From: G963665005 sp963665005
Lineage (GTDB): Bacteria; Bacillota; Clostridia; Christensenellales; SZUA-584
Length of the DNA: 64,000 nucleotides
Assembly: GCA_963665005.2 (NCBI GenBank)
Contig: CAXXTQ010000001.1
Coordinates: 124,001 to 188,000 of the forward strand
Direction: 5' to 3'
Both the position numbers and the translations under genes were made by a program. The notes beneath the pieces were generated by a model that was not told where the DNA came from, ran no database searches, and saw only the letters and a list, made by a program, of their open reading frames with translations. Of the stretch, positions 1 to 8,751 are shown in pieces; position 1 is the first letter of the stretch, and each line of letters begins with the position of its first letter.

Positions 1-2074
1 CCTGCCACCCCATGCTAAACACGCCATCTTTATCGACGGTAATAGTGAGCGTCTCCTCGCCCCATGGAGATGCATAGCTCGGAGCATGGTTTGGATCCAC
101 AGAATAGCCTCCTGTTTCTTGTATTGTCTGAAGATTGGATATACTACGAGTAAACGTAAACTGCCATCCCGTCGTCTTATCGACATAATCCTTGATGAAA
201 CTGCAAGTTTCTGCATAATACAAATCCAAATCGTTACCAAAAATATCTTTGTATTCCAACGCAATGGCATAAGCATCCTCCTGCGATATGTCCGGTTCAC
301 ACGGCTGCTGCCATTGATAATGCTCAAACGACCCATCCATGTTTTTCACATACTGACTATCCGCTGTCAAACTAGCCGGACGTTGAATTACAGCTTCATC
401 CCGAGTATAGGAGAAATAGTTTCCATTCCGTTCAAATCCAAAGCGCGATATAGTATTCGCTTCATTTTTTATAAATAAATTCACCCAACTGTCGGATGGC
501 AACTCGGACAGATTCGTTATCCGAGGGTTTACCACGGCATTCGTTGCCTCGTCGAAACGTTCTTGTAAATAATTCAAATTATCTTGTATGACCCTTTCCG
601 TTCCTTCATACTCCTTTGCCTTAGTCATCTTTACCAGGTAATCGTCCTTTGTCAGCGTCCATTCAGAATACATCTCGTAGTTGCCATCCGTAAGCAAATC
701 AATATATGAGAGGAAATCCTCTTCCGAAAAAACTCTTTTTGATACCTCGGTTACAGGATATGCAGTCGTTTCCGGCACGACGACATCTGCGTCGTATGTG
801 ATCGATAAATATGGATAATCGTCATAGACCTCGCTGATATGTTCCGGTACCTCGATTGGCTTAAAATCAACCGGGGCAGCTGTTTTCACGTCTTCCGGCG
901 CATCTTCCTCTGTCTTTGCTGCCGCTTCGCTTTCCTGATACACCTCAGTTTTTTGATAAACAACCGGCTCTTCCGGTGTTGGCTGGCAGGCCGTCGTAAA
1001 GCATGCCATTATCATAATGATTGCGAGCAGCATCGCAGCAAAACCTGCCGATCTTGATTTTGTTTTTGGCTTTACCATCGTTTCCACTCGTTCTCTCAGC
1101 TTAGATTTATTCTCGCAAAAAGATAATACAACAGGCGCTTTTCTGCCTTTGTTAGATATCTTTATCACATCAAGCAAACTCTGTGAATAAACGAATTTGC
1201 CAGCTTCGCTAATATTCTTTAATACCAGCTCGTCACACGCAAGTTCTACATCATCTATGTATGTCTTAAAAGCAAGATATACCAACGGATTAAACCAATG
1301 TATTATTTTCGCAACGAGCCAAGCATAGTTTTTTAATACATCCAGCCGTTTTATATGACAAAGCTCATGCATAATAATCAGGCTCATTTTTTCATGTCCG
1401 ATCGAATTTGCAAGCCCCGCCGGCAGCAGTATCTTTGGAACAAACAGTCCATATGTCACCGGCATATCAACATATTCGCACTCTATAATGCTAACCTGTC
1501 TTTGTACGCAAATAGTTTTTTTATGCTGCTCAAGCATCTGCTTTAAGCTGTTGTCCGCAAGCGCGCACCTTTTTGCTTTGCCGCAAAAGAATATCATCTT
1601 TAACGTGCTTGTCAGCATCGTCACAACTGCGCCGATAGCCCATGCCGCAAACAACACCGTCCATATGCTGATGCTTTTTATATAATCAATAAACTGTGCA
1701 AATATCGTTGACGTTGGTTCGGTTTGCGAATTAGCAATAGTGTCTGTTTTTGTATCACTAGGTGTGATTTGAGCATCCCCATAATCAAAGTTATTATTAT
1801 ATGTGTTGTTCGCCGAAAAACCTTTCTCTGCCTTCGCAGCCTCCGGGCTCTGCTCTTCTACAACCTCGACGGGTTTTACGGGAATAATGCTGTCCATGTG
1901 CACAGGCGACTCAAATGTTATCGGCATTATCAATCTAATAAGCACTAATGCCCAAAGAAACGATACCGTTTTTGCATTGATTTTGTTTCCGAAGATTGCT
2001 TTTATGGATAAGACGATGAGTATCATTATCGAAGAAAATATCGTTATCTCTAATATGTTTGTAAATAATTCCAT
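1..2074 (-). CDS. BlaR1-like M56 zinc protease with C-terminal sensor domain (cassette 1, partial)
   Basis: The gene is open at the window edge, so only the first 691 codons are present. Predicted order: N-terminal membrane helices, a variable acidic/Ser-rich linker (about residues 60-130), a further helix, the M56 protease core with zinc motif HELCH (residues 236-240) and the third ligand Glu in VELACD (about 277), a hydrophobic segment ending in CFTTAC (Cys about 363), then CQPTPEEPVV and an extracytoplasmic domain. M56 proteins of the BlaR1/MecR1 type are membrane antirepressors that lead to cleavage of a BlaI-type repressor after ligand binding. No penicillin-binding SxxK/KTG set is seen in the sensor part, so a beta-lactam ligand is unlikely. 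The ATG lies 1 nt after the BlaI stop, which fits translational coupling. The domain assignment is firm; the signal sensed is unknown. Confidence 0.88.
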   Translation of the reverse strand, partial: MELFTNILEITIFSSIMILIVLSIKAIFGNKINAKTVSFLWALVLIRLIMPITFESPVHMDSIIPVKPVEVVEEQSPEAAKAEKGFSANNTYNNNFDYGDAQITPSDTKTDTIANSQTEPTSTIFAQFIDYIKSISIWTVLFAAWAIGAVVTMLTSTLKMIFFCGKAKRCALADNSLKQMLEQHKKTICVQRQVSIIECEYVDMPVTYGLFVPKILLPAGLANSIGHEKMSLIIMHELCHIKRLDVLKNYAWLVAKIIHWFNPLVYLAFKTYIDDVELACDELVLKNISEAGKFVYSQSLLDVIKISNKGRKAPVVLSFCENKSKLRERVETMVKPKTKSRSAGFAAMLLAIIMIMACFTTACQPTPEEPVVYQKTEVYQESEAAAKTEEDAPEDVKTAAPVDFKPIEVPEHISEVYDDYPYLSITYDADVVVPETTAYPVTEVSKRVFSEEDFLSYIDLLTDGNYEMYSEWTLTKDDYLVKMTKAKEYEGTERVIQDNLNYLQERFDEATNAVVNPRITNLSELPSDSWVNLFIKNEANTISRFGFERNGNYFSYTRDEAVIQRPASLTADSQYVKNMDGSFEHYQWQQPCEPDISQEDAYAIALEYKDIFGNDLDLYYAETCSFIKDYVDKTTGWQFTFTRSISNLQTIQETGGYSVDPNHAPSYASPWGEETLTITVDKDGVFSMGWQ

Positions 2075-2075
2075 A

Positions 2076-2453
2076 TTATTTCTCCTTATAATGCTTGATG
2101 AGCTGCTCAAGCTTTTCTATCTCATCACTCGAGACTTTCTCTCTTTTCATAAGCCCTGCGACCATGTACGACAATCCGTCAAAATTATTTTTCAGATAAG
2201 AGCTTGTTTCATCTGCCAAAAATTCTTCTTTGCTTATCAGTGCAAAATAAATATATTTGCGCATCGTTAACTCTTTTACGCCAACAAGCCCTTTGTCTAT
2301 CAGCTGTTTTAAATATGACTTAACGGTATGTCGCGACCATTCTCTTACACCTTCAAGCTCAGCCAGTATAGATGCGCTTAGAACCTCGCCTTTTTCCCAT
2401 ACTATTTCCATTACCAAACGCTCCGCTTTTGACAGGTTTGGATACTCACTCAT
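2076..2453 (-). CDS. BlaI/MecI-family transcriptional repressor (cassette 1)
   Basis: A 125-residue protein with the penicillinase-repressor winged-helix pattern (LSKAERLVMEIVWEKG, then SRHTVKSYLKQLIDKGLV) and a C-terminal dimerization part. The family represses its own operon until a partner M56 protease triggers its cleavage. I chose the ATG at 2453 because GAGG lies 8 nt upstream; an in-frame ATG at 2471 has no such site and would lie inside the operator repeats. The M56 gene follows after 1 nt. The target is most likely this operon, through the paired repeats upstream. Confidence 0.9.
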   Translation of the reverse strand: MSEYPNLSKAERLVMEIVWEKGEVLSASILAELEGVREWSRHTVKSYLKQLIDKGLVGVKELTMRKYIYFALISKEEFLADETSSYLKNNFDGLSYMVAGLMKREKVSSDEIEKLEQLIKHYKEK

Positions 2454-2474
2454 ATTAAATACCTCGCACATTAT

Positions 2475-2532
2475 TAAGGGTGGATTTATTCCCTCTTACG
2501 CTAAGGTTAAATCATTCCCCCTTAAATGTCAA
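2475..2532 (-). promoter_or_regulatory. Promoter with two imperfect palindromic repeats, cassette 1
   Basis: On the minus strand a TTGACA -35 (2527-2532) is followed after 17 nt by TAACCT (2504-2509). Two related imperfect palindromes of 23-24 bp (2502-2524 and 2475-2498, each TAAG..GGGAAT....CCTTA in outline) are separated by 3 bp and cover the spacer, the -10 and the start region. This is the position expected of a BlaI-type operator. Repressor binding is inferred. Confidence 0.6.
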
Positions 2533-2566
2533 GAATTATCTAAAAAATTTTAATATTAATAGCCTA

Positions 2567-2596
2567 GAAAAAAGCAGCACCACGAATGATGCTGCT
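2567..2596 (-). terminator. Rho-independent terminator
   Basis: A minus-strand hairpin with arms AGCAGCA/TGCTGCT is followed by a run of six T. It sits just downstream of the orphan tail fragment at 2621-2749. Intact paralogues also have a terminator right after their tail, so it probably now ends the cassette 2 transcript. Confidence 0.8.
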
Positions 2597-2620
2597 AATA
2601 ATAAATTTTAGTTCTTATAA

Positions 2621-2749
2621 CTAATATCCAAAATCTCTGTCGATAATACTTCCGTCTATAGCATTAATGGTAACAAAATTACTATAATTGTTACTAACCG
2701 TACAATCTTCCTGTTCCATCATGATTATGACAGGCATGATATATTCAAT
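2621..2749 (-). pseudogene. Orphan C-terminal tail of a sensor-domain paralogue (remnant B)
   Basis: The minus strand reads 42 codons open, from an in-frame stop at 2750-2752 to the TAG at 2621. The translation contains IEYIMPVIIMMEQED and ends FVTINAIDGSIIDRDFGY. This is the same C-terminus as in the lipoprotein at 8875 (TINAIDGSIIDTQKGY) and the M56 protein at 5830 (TINALDGSVIDRDLGY). The MPV segment aligns with the VPVW(D/N)F block of the intact family. No start, ribosome site or upstream domain remains, so it is a gene fragment left by recombination or deletion. Confidence 0.75.
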
Positions 2750-2769
2750 TTATAGCTATGCCTGCTATA

Positions 2770-2838
2770 TTAATATTGTGCTATGTTAATACCTAGTCCT
2801 CTGTTTACAATGCTTCCATCAATAGCGTTCAATGTCAG
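2770..2838 (-). pseudogene. Second orphan C-terminal tail (remnant A)
   Basis: Immediately behind the stop codon of the cassette 2 M56 gene, in another frame, the minus strand encodes LTLNAIDGSIVNRGLGI and a few further residues up to a TAA at 2770-2772. It is a second copy of the shared NAIDGS tail. The cassette 2 protein itself ends with a divergent version (NALDGSIVSLHR), so this looks like the old end of that gene, replaced or shifted out of frame, or a relic of another paralogue. Confidence 0.65.
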
Positions 2839-5279
2839 GAATCAAGCATCTCCGAAGAAATACGATGAAGACTGACTATACTTCCATCCAGCGCGTTGAC
2901 CGCGATAGCTTCGTAGCCCCAATCCACCTCCTCGGAATCAGCAAACGTAGCATAATCATCCGTAACAAATACCCACATGGGAACCATCAAGGCTTTGGTA
3001 AAATCATCTTTTACACTGATATAACCTAGGTACAATTTAGCCGATTCCAATTCACAGCGAACTTTCGTGTTATCCTGCGTCATAAACGATTTTTTGTATC
3101 TCATCTGATTAAAAGCCGCTTGCTTGATATCCTCAAACGCTTTCAGTTTTGCATTATCATTGATGATTTCATCTTCTGTCACGATCCCCCTCCAATAAAA
3201 AGCGTGTATCCCATCCTCATTTAGCATAATTTCAATCCGCTCCTGCTCAAATGGCGGCGCGTACTCCGGCAATTCCTCTCCTTGGGCGTGACTCATTCCC
3301 CAATAGTAGCTGAAAAAACCTGTCAAATTACCTTTCTTGCGCATATAGGACAGCACATATCCCCCCTTGCATGGATAATAATTGCTGTCCAATATTGCGG
3401 CTCGATCAATATCTACCAATGCCAATCCGTCAATATTGAGAGCGTCCAATATTGCATTTCCCTCAGCGATGGCTTGCTCCTGCGACATGGTCGTGTTTTT
3501 AACTTGGTTTTCCCAATCCTGGAAATTAGGATCGGAGTCAGCGTCGATATCAGGCGCGTCCAGATTTTCGATATAGAATGTCTCATCATAATAAATTGTA
3601 TCATCACTATAGCTGACCCAAGTATTGTTGTGTATTTCGTTTGCATTTTCAATGGAAAGCCGCTCTTCTGTTCCATTGTCATTTTCAATGTTGACGTTAA
3701 GCGCTGATTTTTCATCGCTCTTAACTTGAGTATCATTATAGTCTAGACAAAAATCAAGAGATGCATCGACATACTCTTTTTCAAATGCTTCCGGAGCATC
3801 CTCGTATCTCTTTTCAAGCTCCTTGATCCATTCTTCGTCTACATAAGAAGCATCCCATGCACCATCCGTATATTGTCCCCGCTTTGCTTCGGTAATCATA
3901 TCCATGATTTCGTCTTTCGTCTGATACATCTTCTGTTTATACATCTTTCTGCCCTGAGCAAAATAATCGACGATATGGTTGACTTCTTCCTGAGATAAAA
4001 TTCTTTGTTTGACAATGATAACCGGGAAGTTTGTTGCCTGCGGCAATTCGACTTCTGTATCGGCATTTATTGTCAGATCCCCTTCTTCAAAATGCGCTGT
4101 AATTCTCTCCGGAACCATATACGGTTCGCTGACACTTTCGTCGGTTTCATTGACAATTCCGTTTATGATCTCGTCATAGCTTTCGTTTTTATTCACAATA
4201 ATTGGTTTGTCCGGCGTCGGTTGGCACGCCGTCGTAAAACAGGTTATAAGCATAACGCACACCAGCATAGCGGCTGCAAGCCTTCCTTTTCGGTTTGATG
4301 TTTGTTTCATGTATATCCCCTTTAGCCGCTTTTCCGCTGTTTTTTTCGTATTGACAACCGCCATGCCCAGCATAACAGGCAGCTGCTTCTTGCGCGAGAA
4401 CAGCGAAAGAATTGTTGATGCGTACTTCAGCCTTTCATCGCCATCCATGGTTTTGACCACCATACTGTCGCATGCCGTCTCCATATCCATCCGTATCTGG
4501 CGGTACGATAGCCATACAAACGGGTTAAACCAGTAAACGGCCTGCAGCAACGATAACAGCAAGCAAGCAATGTGGTCTTTGCGCTTGTAATGCATCAGCT
4601 CGTGCTTGATGGCGAACGCAATCTGCTGTTTGTCCATCGTCCGCATGATATCTGCCGGTATCAGCATGACCGGAAAAACCAGAAGCGCAGGCGAGCTGAT
4701 TTCGCTCTGCAGAACCATTCGGATATTCCTTTTGATTCCCAACTCTCGGACACATTGATGGAATATATCCGCCAGTTCTTTATCGGGAGATACAGCGCTT
4801 TTTCGAATGCGGCTTTTCAGATAGAGATAACTCCAAGCCAAATATAATATCGACAAAGCCGCGCCGGTTATCCATACATTCAGCAACAGGGTTCTCCAAT
4901 TGAAAGGCTTCGCTGCTGCCGGTTCTGCCGATACGCTTGTCTGCGGTATGCCGTTTGATTGTCTCGAAAAATCCGCAGCAGCGCTGTTTGGTGTTTCCGA
5001 AATGCTCTCATCCGGTGTATATATATCGGTATTAACCGTATCGGTCATAGGTATCTGAGCGTTTTCGCTGACGGGTACGCTTTCCGCCGGAATGGTGAAT
5101 AAATTAAATCCGCTGTCTATCGTAACCGGCATTATAAGGCGAACGACGAGCAACAGCCATATAAGATAATGCAGCAATGGAGAGATATTCTTGCCAAACA
5201 GTTTTTTAAACAGCATGATAAAGCAGAAAATCAATGCTGAATATACTGTGATTTCCAGTAAAATGCCAAGAATGCTCAT
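2835..5279 (-). CDS. BlaR1-like M56 zinc protease with C-terminal sensor domain (cassette 2)
   Basis: An 814-residue membrane protein. Helices lie near residues 5-25 and 35-55, then a Ser/Thr-rich external loop and a helix near 130-155. The cytoplasmic M56 core has HELMH (226-230) and Glu 267 in METACD, and a last helix (about 334-350) ends at CFTTAC, Cys 352. The remaining 460 residues form the shared extracytoplasmic domain (blocks KMYKQKMYQTKDEI, MVPMWVF, VNALDGS). Known BlaR1 proteins sense beta-lactams with a penicillin-binding domain; here that domain is replaced. The start ATG overlaps the BlaI stop by 4 nt (ATGA). The C-terminus departs from the family end (no ..GY), and an orphan tail follows in another frame. 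Confidence 0.9.
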   Translation of the reverse strand: MSILGILLEITVYSALIFCFIMLFKKLFGKNISPLLHYLIWLLLVVRLIMPVTIDSGFNLFTIPAESVPVSENAQIPMTDTVNTDIYTPDESISETPNSAAADFSRQSNGIPQTSVSAEPAAAKPFNWRTLLLNVWITGAALSILYLAWSYLYLKSRIRKSAVSPDKELADIFHQCVRELGIKRNIRMVLQSEISSPALLVFPVMLIPADIMRTMDKQQIAFAIKHELMHYKRKDHIACLLLSLLQAVYWFNPFVWLSYRQIRMDMETACDSMVVKTMDGDERLKYASTILSLFSRKKQLPVMLGMAVVNTKKTAEKRLKGIYMKQTSNRKGRLAAAMLVCVMLITCFTTACQPTPDKPIIVNKNESYDEIINGIVNETDESVSEPYMVPERITAHFEEGDLTINADTEVELPQATNFPVIIVKQRILSQEEVNHIVDYFAQGRKMYKQKMYQTKDEIMDMITEAKRGQYTDGAWDASYVDEEWIKELEKRYEDAPEAFEKEYVDASLDFCLDYNDTQVKSDEKSALNVNIENDNGTEERLSIENANEIHNNTWVSYSDDTIYYDETFYIENLDAPDIDADSDPNFQDWENQVKNTTMSQEQAIAEGNAILDALNIDGLALVDIDRAAILDSNYYPCKGGYVLSYMRKKGNLTGFFSYYWGMSHAQGEELPEYAPPFEQERIEIMLNEDGIHAFYWRGIVTEDEIINDNAKLKAFEDIKQAAFNQMRYKKSFMTQDNTKVRCELESAKLYLGYISVKDDFTKALMVPMWVFVTDDYATFADSEEVDWGYEAIAVNALDGSIVSLHRISSEMLDS

Positions 5280-5659
5280 GACTTGTCACTTTCCTTTGCC
5301 AAATTGGCAAGCATCTCTTGCAGCTGCGCATGATCCTCGGGCGACAAATCGCCTTCTTCAATCATGCAGATAACCATTTCTTTGACGCCCTTTTTGCTGA
5401 CCTTTTCTATAAGGCTGCGGCTTTCGGCACGAATACATTGTTCCCTGTCTGCCAAAGCGTAATAATACTTGTCCCGGCCTCTTGCCTCGAACTCAACAAC
5501 GCCTTTTTCGCATAGCTTACGCAAATACGTTGAATAGGTCTTGTAGCTCCAGTCCATTTTATCGCCCATGGCTCTGATCACCTCGGATAATGACATCGGC
5601 TTTTCGCCCCATAATACAGACATGACCATCCATTCAGCATAAGTTAGATTCTTTTTCAT
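5276..5659 (-). CDS. BlaI/MecI-family transcriptional repressor (cassette 2)
   Basis: A 127-residue winged-helix repressor (LTYAEWMVMSVLWGEKPM; WSYKTYSTYLRKLCEKGVV) that pairs with the M56 gene it overlaps by 4 nt. I placed the start at the ATG at 5659, preceded by GGAG with 7 nt spacing. The longer in-frame start at 5707 would coincide with the predicted transcription start and has no ribosome site. The length then matches the two sister repressors (125 and 128). The target is inferred to be the palindrome over its own -10. Confidence 0.9.
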   Translation of the reverse strand: MKKNLTYAEWMVMSVLWGEKPMSLSEVIRAMGDKMDWSYKTYSTYLRKLCEKGVVEFEARGRDKYYYALADREQCIRAESRSLIEKVSKKGVKEMVICMIEEGDLSPEDHAQLQEMLANLAKESDKS

Positions 5660-5706
5660 ATCGTTTCTCCATAAATCAATCATTGGATTTATTATTAAAT
5701 CATTCA

Positions 5707-5740
5707 CTTATCATTATAAGAGTATGGACTTTTTTGTCAA
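5707..5740 (-). promoter_or_regulatory. Consensus sigma-A promoter with operator on the -10, cassette 2
   Basis: On the minus strand TTGACA (5735-5740), a 16-nt spacer and TATAAT (5713-5718) form a near-ideal sigma-A promoter. The -10 is embedded in an inverted repeat with arms CTTAT/ATAAG and a 4-nt spacer (5707-5720). A repressor bound there would block polymerase directly, so this is the likely BlaI operator of the cassette. Confidence 0.7.
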
Positions 5741-5752
5741 GCTCTTTATAAT

Positions 5753-5790
5753 AAAAAAGCTCGACATGCGTTAAATACACGTCGGGCTTT
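5753..5790 (-). terminator. Rho-independent terminator after cassette 3
   Basis: The minus strand forms an imperfect hairpin (AAAGCCCGAC against GTCGAGCTTT, with an AT-rich loop) followed by T residues, about 40 nt past the stop of the M56 gene at 5830. It separates cassette 3 from the cassette 2 promoter. Confidence 0.75.
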
Positions 5791-5829
5791 ATGTGTTTAT
5801 AGTTCAATATTCTAAATTCTTATCCCTCA

Positions 5830-8316
5830 TTAATACCCCAAATCCCTGTCGATAACGCTGCCGTCAAGCGCGTTTATCGTTACCGCGCCCCACGCCTGCG
5901 GATAACTGTCTGTCATAGTTTCAGGGTTGCCATCCTCGTCTACCAATGCGCGATCATCCCTAAAAAAGGGTTCTTCCCCCATCCTCTCCCAATATTCATC
6001 GCTGTGTTCTAGTTCTGTGAAAAAGTTCCATACGGGTATGTAGTAATAGTCATCGCTGTCCGCCTTGGCAACGCGCATCAGCCCCAGCTCCACTTTCGTG
6101 ATGATTGCTGTGCAGCCCGGGTCACTCGTATCATTGCCCTCATTATCTTTGCCATCACGCGCGCTGTATACCCAGTGTTGACCAATTTGCGCCGCTGCAC
6201 GCTGCGAAATCTCATCAAACGATAACAGTGTAACATCGGGGTTATCTATCGATTCAATCGTCATTGGGTTTTCCCAAATAAAACTCAACATTCCCATATC
6301 ACCCATCACGATGACCATTTTTTCATACCGTATCGGCTCTCTTATTTCGCTCTCCATGCTCGACCCGACATCCGTTGACTCATAAGCTGTCGGGCATCCG
6401 TTTATCTCACGCATAAATACACACGCCCAACCCCAAGTACAAGCTGTAACTTCTTGATTATGTCCTGCTGTTGGCACAACATAGCAGAGTGTAAGTTCGT
6501 CCGTCAGCTGCTTCGCAATCTTATTTGCCTGTTCTGCCGCCTGCTCTTTTGTTAAGGAGACTTCATATGGCTCGTCACTGTATGTCCCCCAAAACCCAGC
6601 CGGCCTTGAGCCAAAATTTGCACGAACAGTGCGCACGTTATCGTCAAAATAGTTGCCCGCGAAAAAGTAAAACGGCTGCTCATTTATTATTGTTGTGCCT
6701 TCAAATCTAACGCCGGTAGTGCCCTCCATATACTCTACCTCACTCATTTCAAACTCTGTAAGAATTTTTATCAGCTCGCTCTCATACGGCGCATCTATAT
6801 ACATTTGCTCATGGGCTTCTAGATTATCTTTTACTTTTTCAACCCTAAAGGAATTATCCGAGTTCGCAATTTCTTCTTTATCTTCAATTATCCACTGCTT
6901 GATTCTCTCCTTTGACGGCACGTTAACAACCTCTGTCCACTCTGAACCTTTGATGCCGAGCACTTCCGCAATTTTATTTAAATCCTCCTGCGTAAACTCA
7001 CTGAGCGACGCTGTCGCCGCCGGAAGCTTTGATACATTGGGCAGCTCTATATCCACATCCGCCGTGATGTTGATATTCCCACCGAGCGCTGTTGTTTCAA
7101 AAGTCCAGTGCTTGGGCGCTTCCAGTTTTGTATAAAGTGCGTCGTTGTTCTGCGTTGCTGTACCGCTTGGAGATACACTGCCGGAAGTATCCGGCGTTGC
7201 TTCAATCAGATTACTCAAACCGTCTGCCTTATTAACGACAATTGGCTCTTCGGGCGTCGGCTGGCACGCCGTCGTAAAGCAAGCGGCAACGATAATCATC
7301 GTTAAAATTGCAGATATGAATTTTACGCTTTTTTTGCTTTTGCCTTTCATATATATACCGCGTATTCTCTGTTCCGCAACTTTTCTTGCATCTGCCTGCG
7401 CCATTCCGAGAACAAGCTGCCTATGCATAGGCTGAGAAAATAATCTTATAATAAGCGAAGCATACCGGGTACGCCCGGCAGCGTCGAGTTTTTTAACCAC
7501 CGCTCCGTCGCAGGCCGTTTCCATATCAGCACGAATCTGCCGAAATGCAAACCATACAAAAGGGTTAAACCAGTAAACGGCATTCAACAAGCTAAGCAGT
7601 ATGCTCATGGTATGATCTTTGCGCTTATAATGCACCAGTTCATGGCGCAGCGCGAATTTTGCCTGTTCGTCGTTCATCGCCACCAATGCGTCGACAGGCA
7701 TCATTATCGTTTTGGGGAACATCAGCGAAGGCGTTCCGTATTCATACTGGCAGATAAGCCGTACATTTGCTTTTATGCCCAGCTCTGTTTTCACCTCTTG
7801 AAATAACTCCATTAGCCTTTTTGAAGGGCATGCGGCGTTCCTGCGGAATTTTCTTCGCAAAGCGGAATATAACCCGATTAAATACAATATACAGATACTC
7901 GTTCCCGCAAGCCATATAATCAGTATGATTTCCGATGGCGACAAAGCTATTGTCTGCTGCGCCGCTGCCGAATTCGTTATGGGCGCTGTAGCTTCTTGGC
8001 TTTGTTGATTGGTGTCCGGAGATTGTGTATCAGATGCGCCTGTGATATCAATTTCGGGCACGGCAACCGGCTTAGCTTCCTGCGGCCTGGTCTGCTCGCG
8101 CACTATAATCTCCTGCGTTTTTGCAGGAATTTTAAATAATTGAACGGGGCTTGTAAAGGTAAAAGGCATCATTAACCGGACAATGAGTACTATCCATACC
8201 GCATAATGAAAAAACGGTGACATTTTATTTTTAAAACATATTTTAAGGAGCATGGTCACAGCAAGAATGACAGCCGAATAGATTGTTATTTCAATAAGAA
8301 TATTGAGAATGTCCAC
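5830..8316 (-). CDS. BlaR1-like M56 zinc protease with C-terminal sensor domain (cassette 3)
   Basis: An 828-residue protein from a GTG at 8316, which has a GAGG ribosome site and starts 1 nt after the BlaI stop. The longer frame from 8373 would overlap the repressor gene and has no ribosome site. Layout as in cassette 2: N-terminal helices, variable linker (about 65-125), helix, M56 core with HELVH (225-229) and Glu 266 in METACD, final helix, then CFTTAC (Cys 351) and CQPTPEEPIVVNK opening the extracytoplasmic domain. This ends GAVTINALDGSVIDRDLGY. The paralogue 3 kb away is very similar across the protease core. A terminator follows. The ligand is unknown. Confidence 0.9.
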   Translation of the reverse strand: MDILNILIEITIYSAVILAVTMLLKICFKNKMSPFFHYAVWIVLIVRLMMPFTFTSPVQLFKIPAKTQEIIVREQTRPQEAKPVAVPEIDITGASDTQSPDTNQQSQEATAPITNSAAAQQTIALSPSEIILIIWLAGTSICILYLIGLYSALRRKFRRNAACPSKRLMELFQEVKTELGIKANVRLICQYEYGTPSLMFPKTIMMPVDALVAMNDEQAKFALRHELVHYKRKDHTMSILLSLLNAVYWFNPFVWFAFRQIRADMETACDGAVVKKLDAAGRTRYASLIIRLFSQPMHRQLVLGMAQADARKVAEQRIRGIYMKGKSKKSVKFISAILTMIIVAACFTTACQPTPEEPIVVNKADGLSNLIEATPDTSGSVSPSGTATQNNDALYTKLEAPKHWTFETTALGGNINITADVDIELPNVSKLPAATASLSEFTQEDLNKIAEVLGIKGSEWTEVVNVPSKERIKQWIIEDKEEIANSDNSFRVEKVKDNLEAHEQMYIDAPYESELIKILTEFEMSEVEYMEGTTGVRFEGTTIINEQPFYFFAGNYFDDNVRTVRANFGSRPAGFWGTYSDEPYEVSLTKEQAAEQANKIAKQLTDELTLCYVVPTAGHNQEVTACTWGWACVFMREINGCPTAYESTDVGSSMESEIREPIRYEKMVIVMGDMGMLSFIWENPMTIESIDNPDVTLLSFDEISQRAAAQIGQHWVYSARDGKDNEGNDTSDPGCTAIITKVELGLMRVAKADSDDYYYIPVWNFFTELEHSDEYWERMGEEPFFRDDRALVDEDGNPETMTDSYPQAWGAVTINALDGSVIDRDLGY

Positions 8317-8317
8317 A

Positions 8318-8704
8318 CTATTTCTCCTCTCGCTTATCGTCGTCAAGCTTTGCAATAAGCTCCTGCAGCTCATCCCTGTCTTTGTCCGAAAGGCCGCTCT
8401 TTTGTATCATGCTTGCAAGCAAAAGGCGTGTGCTGTCTTCCGTCAGCTTAGAAAGTATGTAACTGCTCTCTTTCTCTATACAATCTTCTCTTCTCACAAG
8501 AGGAAAATAGCTGCGGCTGCCACGTACCGTTTTATAACCTATAAAACCTTTGTCCGCCATTCTCTTTAAATATGTCAGGTAGCTGCTGCGGTTCCATTCG
8601 ACGGACGTCGCCATAGTCTCCATGATGTCTGATAAAAACATGGGATTTTTCTGCCAAAGCGCCTCCATCATGACCCACTCCTGCCTTGATAGCGATTCTT
8701 TCAT
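8318..8704 (-). CDS. BlaI/MecI-family transcriptional repressor (cassette 3)
   Basis: A 128-residue winged-helix repressor (LSRQEWVMMEALWQKNPM; WNRSSYLTYLKRMADKGFI). An AGGAGG site precedes the ATG. It is the first gene of a two-gene operon with the M56 protease and lies under a promoter whose -10 is covered by a perfect 12-bp inverted repeat, the likely self-operator. Confidence 0.92.
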   Translation of the reverse strand: MKESLSRQEWVMMEALWQKNPMFLSDIMETMATSVEWNRSSYLTYLKRMADKGFIGYKTVRGSRSYFPLVRREDCIEKESSYILSKLTEDSTRLLLASMIQKSGLSDKDRDELQELIAKLDDDKREEK

Positions 8705-8751
8705 GCCTTTCCTCCTTATCGCATTTCAAAGACGGCGTACCGCTTCGTCAA

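Noticed and set aside
839..1057. Plus-strand ORFs opposite the M56 and lipoprotein genes that share a WLAGRRKA/WHAVVKQ-like motif
   Set aside because: The shared motif is simply the complement of the conserved CFTTACQPTP segment in paralogous genes.
5660..5707. Longer BlaI start at 5707 in cassette 2
   Set aside because: The codons coincide with the operator and predicted transcription start; the ATG at 5659 has GGAG.
8317..8373. Longer N-terminus for the cassette 3 M56 protein (MSCRSLLQSL start)
   Set aside because: It would overlap the BlaI gene by more than 50 nt and has no ribosome site; the GTG at 8316 with GAGG upstream fits the sister proteins.
1..8704. Calling the three M56/BlaI pairs a beta-lactam resistance (bla/mec) system
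   Set aside because: The C-terminal domains lack the SxxK, SxN and KTG motifs of the BlaR1/MecR1 penicillin sensor and instead match free lipoproteins; no beta-lactamase gene is adjacent.
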